This document shows, one piece after another, positions 60,964 through 64,000 of a stretch of DNA of 64,000 nt. This stretch comes from Streptomyces cupreus. GTDB taxonomy: Bacteria; Actinomycetota; Actinomycetes; Streptomycetales; Streptomycetaceae. Where the stretch lies: positions 114,657 to 178,656 of the forward strand of contig NZ_JACMSF010000010.1 of NCBI RefSeq assembly GCF_014257025.1, written 5' to 3'. How positions within the stretch are numbered: position 1 is the stretch's first letter; each line of letters opens with the position of its first letter. A model generated the notes under the pieces. The model was not told the origin of the DNA, searched no databases, and was given only the letters and a program-made list of their open reading frames with translations. Made by a program: the position numbers and the translations under genes.

Positions 60964-61910
60964 GCCTCCTCCTCTTCTTCCTCTTCGCCCCGCGCGACAT
61001 GCGTGAGCTTGTCGGGGTTGCTGACGATGTAGACGCCGGAGATCCGGTCGCCCTCGGGGGTGAGGTCCATGACCATCACGGCGAACGGCTCGTCGCCCTG
61101 GAACAGCACCGCCGCCTCGTCGCCGTTGACGCGCCGGAATCGCAGATCGAGTTCGCCCACGCTGTGCCGTGTCACATGACCGGTGAGCAGCCGGACCACC
61201 TTGTCCCGGCCCTGCACCGGGCGCAGCCCCGACGGTTTGCGGTTGCCGCCGCCGTCCGACCACACCGTGACGTCCGGCGCGAGGATCTCCATCAGCGCGG
61301 CGATGTCCCCGCCGAGCGCGGCCCTGACGAACCGTTCCGTTGCCTCCCGCCGCACCCGTGGATGCGCCTGGTACAGCGGTCGCCGCGCGTGCACATGGGC
61401 GCGGGCGCGCCGGGCCAGCTGCCGCACCGCCGCCGGGGTGCGGTCGAGGATGTCCGCGATCTCGGTGTGCGGATAGCCGAACACCTCGTTCAGCACGAAC
61501 ACCGCACGCTCCAACGGGGTCAGCGACTCCAGCACCACCAGCAGCGCCAGTGACACGGACTCGGTGCGCAGCGCGGGGTCGTCCGCGCCCTCGTCGGACG
61601 TGACCAGCGGCTCGGGCAGCCACGGTCCGACGTAGGTCTCCTGGCGGCGGGTGATCGCGGCGCGTCGGCGCAGGGCGTGGTTGACGGCGACGCGGACGAG
61701 GTACGCCCGTGGATTGTCGACCCCGTCCAGCGGGTCGCCGCCGCCCCGGGCGGTCCAGGACAGCCAGGTCTCCTGGAGGACGTCCTCGGTATCGGCGACG
61801 CTGCCCAGCACGTTGTAGACGACGCCGAACAGCAGCTCGCGATGGTCGACGAAGACGCCGGTCGCCTGGTGCAACCGGTCGTCGGTCTCGGATAGGGATG
61901 TCTCGGACAT
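60960..61910 (-). CDS. ECF41 family sigma factor (SigJ-type, SnoaL-like C-terminal domain)
   Basis: 316 aa. Sigma region 2 (LFGVVYNVLGSVADTEDVLQETWLSW) and region 4 (LTPLERAVFVLNEVFGYPHTEIADILDRTPAAVRQLARRARAHV) are followed by a C-terminal SnoaL/NTF2-like domain with the ECF41 hallmark near the end (ISGVYIVSNPDKLTHV). ECF41 factors use this domain in place of an anti-sigma factor. The usual COE (carboxymuconolactone decarboxylase-like) partner gene is absent; instead the gene is coupled to a cytochrome b gene. A poly-Glu tail ends the protein. Confidence 0.9.
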   Translation of the reverse strand: MSETSLSETDDRLHQATGVFVDHRELLFGVVYNVLGSVADTEDVLQETWLSWTARGGGDPLDGVDNPRAYLVRVAVNHALRRRAAITRRQETYVGPWLPEPLVTSDEGADDPALRTESVSLALLVVLESLTPLERAVFVLNEVFGYPHTEIADILDRTPAAVRQLARRARAHVHARRPLYQAHPRVRREATERFVRAALGGDIAALMEILAPDVTVWSDGGGNRKPSGLRPVQGRDKVVRLLTGHVTRHSVGELDLRFRRVNGDEAAVLFQGDEPFAVMVMDLTPEGDRISGVYIVSNPDKLTHVARGEEEEEEEA

Positions 61911-61999
61911 ACGGTGGCCTCCGCAGCGGTGCGCTCACTACTGGGAGGCCTTGAGGGGGCCGGTTTGTGACACCGGCGGGGGCTAATGTGACCCAGCTC

Positions 62000-62734
62000 T
62001 CACGAGGCGTCGTGGAAGACGATCCCGAGCGCGTGCCGGCGGCCCGAGCGGACGGTGCTCACCCCGTGCCGCATCGCCCCGGCCGACCAGCCGCGCTTGG
62101 TGCGCACCGGGCGTTCACGGGTCGTGAAGACCAGCCCGTGGCCCTGCCGCAGCACGGTCGAGGTGCCCCGGGACTGGGCGCGGGGCCGCTGCTCCACCAT
62201 CAGGAACTCGCCGCCCGTGTAGTCCGTCCCGTACTCGTCGAGGCCCACCACGACCTGGAGCGGGAAGACCAGGTCGCCGAAGACGTCCCGGTGCAGGGCG
62301 TTCCAGTCGCCCTCCGTGTAGCGCAGCAGGATCTGCGCCGAGCGGTCCTGCCCCGCCGTACGGCAGCGCTCCAGCCACTCGGACAGGGAGTCCGGCCACG
62401 GCGCCGGGCGGCCGAGACGGGCGGCCCAGTCGCGGGCGATCGGCAGCAGGCGCGGGTAGAGCGCGGTGCGCAGGGCGGCGACCGGGGCCGGCGGCTCGTG
62501 GGTGAAGTAGCGGTACTCGCCCGAGCCGAACCGGTGCCGTGCCATGTCGACGGTGGTCCGGAACAGCTCCGGCTTCTCGTACAGCGCGGCCAGGTCCCGG
62601 CACTCGGCGGGCGTCAGCAGCGGTGCCGTCAGGGCGCTGCCGTGCACGTCGAGTTCGGCGGCGAGCGCGTCCCAGTCGGTCGCGGCGACCCGGCGGCGGG
62701 CGGCGTCGGCGGTGACACAGGCTCTGGGGGTCAT
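62000..62734 (-). CDS. 2OG-Fe(II) oxygenase (prolyl hydroxylase-like)
   Basis: 244 aa. Iron ligands: NALHRDVFGDLVFPLQVVVGLDEYGTDYTGGEFLMVEQ (HxD) and the distal His in AGAMRHGVSTVRSGRRHALGIVFHD, with Arg as 2OG contact. The pattern fits the 2OG-Fe(II) oxygenases that hydroxylate proteins or small molecules. ATG at 62734 preceded by GAGGAC. A separate transcription unit from the sigma-factor operon, 89 bp away. Confidence 0.85.
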   Translation of the reverse strand: MTPRACVTADAARRRVAATDWDALAAELDVHGSALTAPLLTPAECRDLAALYEKPELFRTTVDMARHRFGSGEYRYFTHEPPAPVAALRTALYPRLLPIARDWAARLGRPAPWPDSLSEWLERCRTAGQDRSAQILLRYTEGDWNALHRDVFGDLVFPLQVVVGLDEYGTDYTGGEFLMVEQRPRAQSRGTSTVLRQGHGLVFTTRERPVRTKRGWSAGAMRHGVSTVRSGRRHALGIVFHDAS

Positions 62735-62876
62735 GGATGCGTCCTCGTTCGGTCTCGTACGGTGCCGTCGCCCTCCGAGTCTGCCTCCGGCACCGCCCGT
62801 CGACCGGCGGAAAACGGACGGCGTGCTTCGCCCCGCCAGGTACCGTTACCCACCCCATCTGACCTCGGTGTATTTA

Positions 62877-62890
62877 CGGGTAAGTACCCG
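62877..62890. promoter_or_regulatory. Candidate autoregulatory operator of the antitoxin-Fic pair
   Basis: CGGGTAAGTACCCG has 6-bp inverted arms around AG. It ends 17 bp before the antitoxin start. GGTACCGT occurs on both sides of it, at about 62839 and 62894. Antitoxins commonly bind such sites to repress their own operon. Confidence 0.5.
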
Positions 62891-62907
62891 CGCGGTACCG
62901 TGGGGTC

Positions 62908-63153
62908 ATGCCAGCTCTCAACGTGGAGTTCAGCGACCGCGAACTTGAGGATCTGCGGCAGATCGCCAAGGAGCGCGGTACGTCGATGAAGGCGCTCGTA
63001 CGGGAGGCGGCGGCGGCCGACATCGCCCGGCACCGGGCGCTCCAGGAGGGCGCCGATGCCTTCCGCCGGTTCTTCGCCTCGCACGCCGACGAGTTCGCGG
63101 CCGCGTTCCCGGACGACGAACCACCGGCCAAGGGCGAGGGGCGGGCCGCCTGA
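62908..63153 (+). CDS. Antitoxin-like ribbon-helix-helix protein
   Basis: 81 aa. VEFSDRELEDLRQIAKERGTSMKALVREAAAADIARHR is a ribbon-helix-helix DNA-binding segment; the C-terminal FRRFFASHADEFAAAFPDDEPP is an acidic toxin-binding tail. Starts 2 bp before the Fic-like gene start in operon order; the palindrome just upstream suggests autoregulation. Confidence 0.8.
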   Translation: MPALNVEFSDRELEDLRQIAKERGTSMKALVREAAAADIARHRALQEGADAFRRFFASHADEFAAAFPDDEPPAKGEGRAA

Positions 63154-63155
63154 CC

Positions 63156-63533
63156 ATGGCAGCCGTCATCCATATCGACGTGCCCTGGCTGCTCCAGCGG
63201 CACGAAGAGGTCCTGCCGGACCAGCCCACCATCAACGACTTCTCGGCGCTGGTCGCCGCCGTAGCCCGGCACCGCGTCGACCCGCCGCGGCTCGGCGTGA
63301 ACTCCGACCCGGCCTGGCGGGCGGCAGCCCTGCTGCACACCCTCGCCCTGCTCAAGCCGCTGCCCGCGGCCAACGCCCGGTTCGCCTGTGCCACCGCCGT
63401 GGCGTACATGTTCGTCAGCGGCGTCGGCATCGACCCGCCCTACGGCGCCCTCGTCGACCTCGTCCGCGATCTGATCGACGGCAAGACCGATGTGTTCGGC
63501 GCCGCGGACCGGCTGCGGTCCTGGCAGATCTGA
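63156..63533 (+). CDS. Fic/Doc-like toxin with degenerate active site
   Basis: 125 aa helical protein of Doc length. VPWLLQRHEEVL and the GINFSAL-like N-terminus match Doc. The catalytic loop, normally HPFxDGNKR, reads KPLPAANARFACATAVAYMF: Asn, Arg and the following helix are kept but the catalytic His, Phe and Lys are replaced. Canonical AMPylation or phosphorylation is therefore doubtful. It follows the antitoxin gene by 2 bp. Confidence 0.75.
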   Translation: MAAVIHIDVPWLLQRHEEVLPDQPTINDFSALVAAVARHRVDPPRLGVNSDPAWRAAALLHTLALLKPLPAANARFACATAVAYMFVSGVGIDPPYGALVDLVRDLIDGKTDVFGAADRLRSWQI

Positions 63534-63586
63534 GGCCTTCGGGGCACCCGGGGCTCTGAGGCCGCCGGCCGGGGCCGTCCCCCCTC

Positions 63587-63630
63587 GGGGCCGCCGACCG
63601 AGGGCGGGAGGAACGGGGTCGGCGGCCCTT
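63587..63630 (+). terminator. Strong intrinsic terminator
   Basis: GGGCCGCCGACC (63587-63598) pairs perfectly with GGTCGGCGGCCC (63616-63627), followed by TTT. It lies 54 bp after the Fic-like stop. Confidence 0.8.
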
Positions 63631-64000
63631 TCGCACAGGAGAGCCGCCGTCCTGCGCGGGGCCTTCCGAGGGGCCGGTACCAGTTCACTGCTCGGTGATG
63701 CACGCGGGGAGCGTGCGTGGCGCTCCGGCGCGGGTGCGTGATTCACACGGGGCGCAGGGCAAAGCCGAAAGTCGGTGCGGGTGACGAGAGTTGCCGTCGA
63801 TTCTGACTTTCTTTCAAAGGTGCGGATGTTGCCCGAGTGCCTTGTTGGGCCTGAGTGTTTTGTGCAAGGGTTAAGCGCCCGTGCGGGGGGTAAAAGCCGG
63901 GTCGCATTCGTACCGATGGGGGATCGGGCTCGGATGGGGGTTGGTGAATTCACGCTCCCCGCGCTGTTCTCTGCGCGTGGGAAGGAATCCGCTCAGTGGC
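63631..64000. other. Non-coding right end of the window
   Basis: 370 bp with lower GC than average (for example the stretch CTGACTTTCTTTCAAAGG near 63801-63818) and no convincing coding frame on either strand. It probably holds the promoter and leader of a gene beyond the window. Confidence 0.4.

Noticed and set aside
60964..61938. Upstream extension of the cytochrome b frame across the sigma-factor gene
   Set aside because: The extra 325 residues are arginine/proline-rich shadow sequence of the ECF41 gene. A good GTG start with GGAGGAG exists at 60963.

Overview
The window looks like a Streptomyces chromosome arm. GC is very high, most operons are chained by 4- or 8-bp ATGA/GTGA overlaps, GTG starts are frequent, and there are typical Streptomyces markers: an XRE(DUF5753)/DUF397/ATPase module, a SpoIIE phosphatase, a CebR box, an FxSxx-type TPR protein, an ECF41 sigma factor and a degenerate Fic module. 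No rRNA, tRNA, CRISPR array, integrase or transposase was seen. The layout, left to right, follows.

(1) 1-4.6 kb holds unlinked housekeeping-type genes: a DUF4235 fragment, a glutathionyl-hydroquinone-reductase-like protein, a CDF metal exporter, a deazaflavin reductase, a TetR regulator with two clear operators facing an NTF2-like gene, and a flavoprotein.

(2) 4.7-35.9 kb is a large co-directional biosynthetic cluster opened by a 2-epi-5-epi-valiolone synthase-like cyclase. Its gene set resembles acarbose/validamycin-type pathways: cupin, class III aminotransferase, ABC-2 exporter, maltokinase-like kinase, starch-synthase-like glycosyltransferase, GlgC-like nucleotidyltransferase, ROK kinase, RmlD-like reductase, NUDIX, HAD phosphatase, 4-alpha-glucanotransferase, PfkB kinase, GMC oxidoreductase, aldo/keto reductase and a radical SAM enzyme. 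The likely product is a C7-cyclitol-containing pseudo-oligosaccharide. The promoter regions of its first operon and of the PfkB operon share a MalR-like CTTGCAG operator.

(3) 7,056-17,058 is a 10,003-bp insertion inside the aminotransferase gene of that cluster. It is bounded by an 8-bp direct repeat (GCTACCGC), and precise removal restores one 433-aa reading frame. The insert carries a second, lower-GC, leftward operon: its own valiolone-synthase-like cyclase, a LuxS homologue, a DegT aminotransferase, a VOC protein, two FkbM methyltransferases and a KAS III-like acyltransferase. It also carries a whiJ/abaA-like regulatory module, three hypothetical genes and a tandem terminator-like repeat. 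One cyclitol cluster is therefore nested in another, and the LuxS is very unusual for this genus.

(4) 36-50 kb contains an aldo/keto reductase, a phytanoyl-CoA-dioxygenase/AraC divergent pair, a ricin-domain membrane protein with a sigma-like N-terminus, a lipoprotein, a PAS-GAF-SpoIIE phosphatase, and two secreted glycoside hydrolases (GH2 and GH9). Each hydrolase gene carries an apparent one-base frameshift; the GH9 gene has a perfect CebR box.

(5) 49.8-59.4 kb is a predicted conflict/RiPP-like locus: a caspase-like protease with a C-terminal effector-associated domain, a 60-aa FxSxx-like peptide, an HExxH-type peptide hydroxylase, a SAV_2336/NB-ARC/TPR protein, a MoxR-type AAA ATPase and a VMAP-type protein whose N-terminus resembles the caspase C-terminal domain.

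(6) 59.5-64 kb holds a stand-alone cytochrome b (QcrB) coupled to an ECF41 sigma factor, a 2OG-Fe(II) oxygenase, an antitoxin plus degenerate Fic/Doc pair, a strong terminator, and non-coding sequence to the window end.
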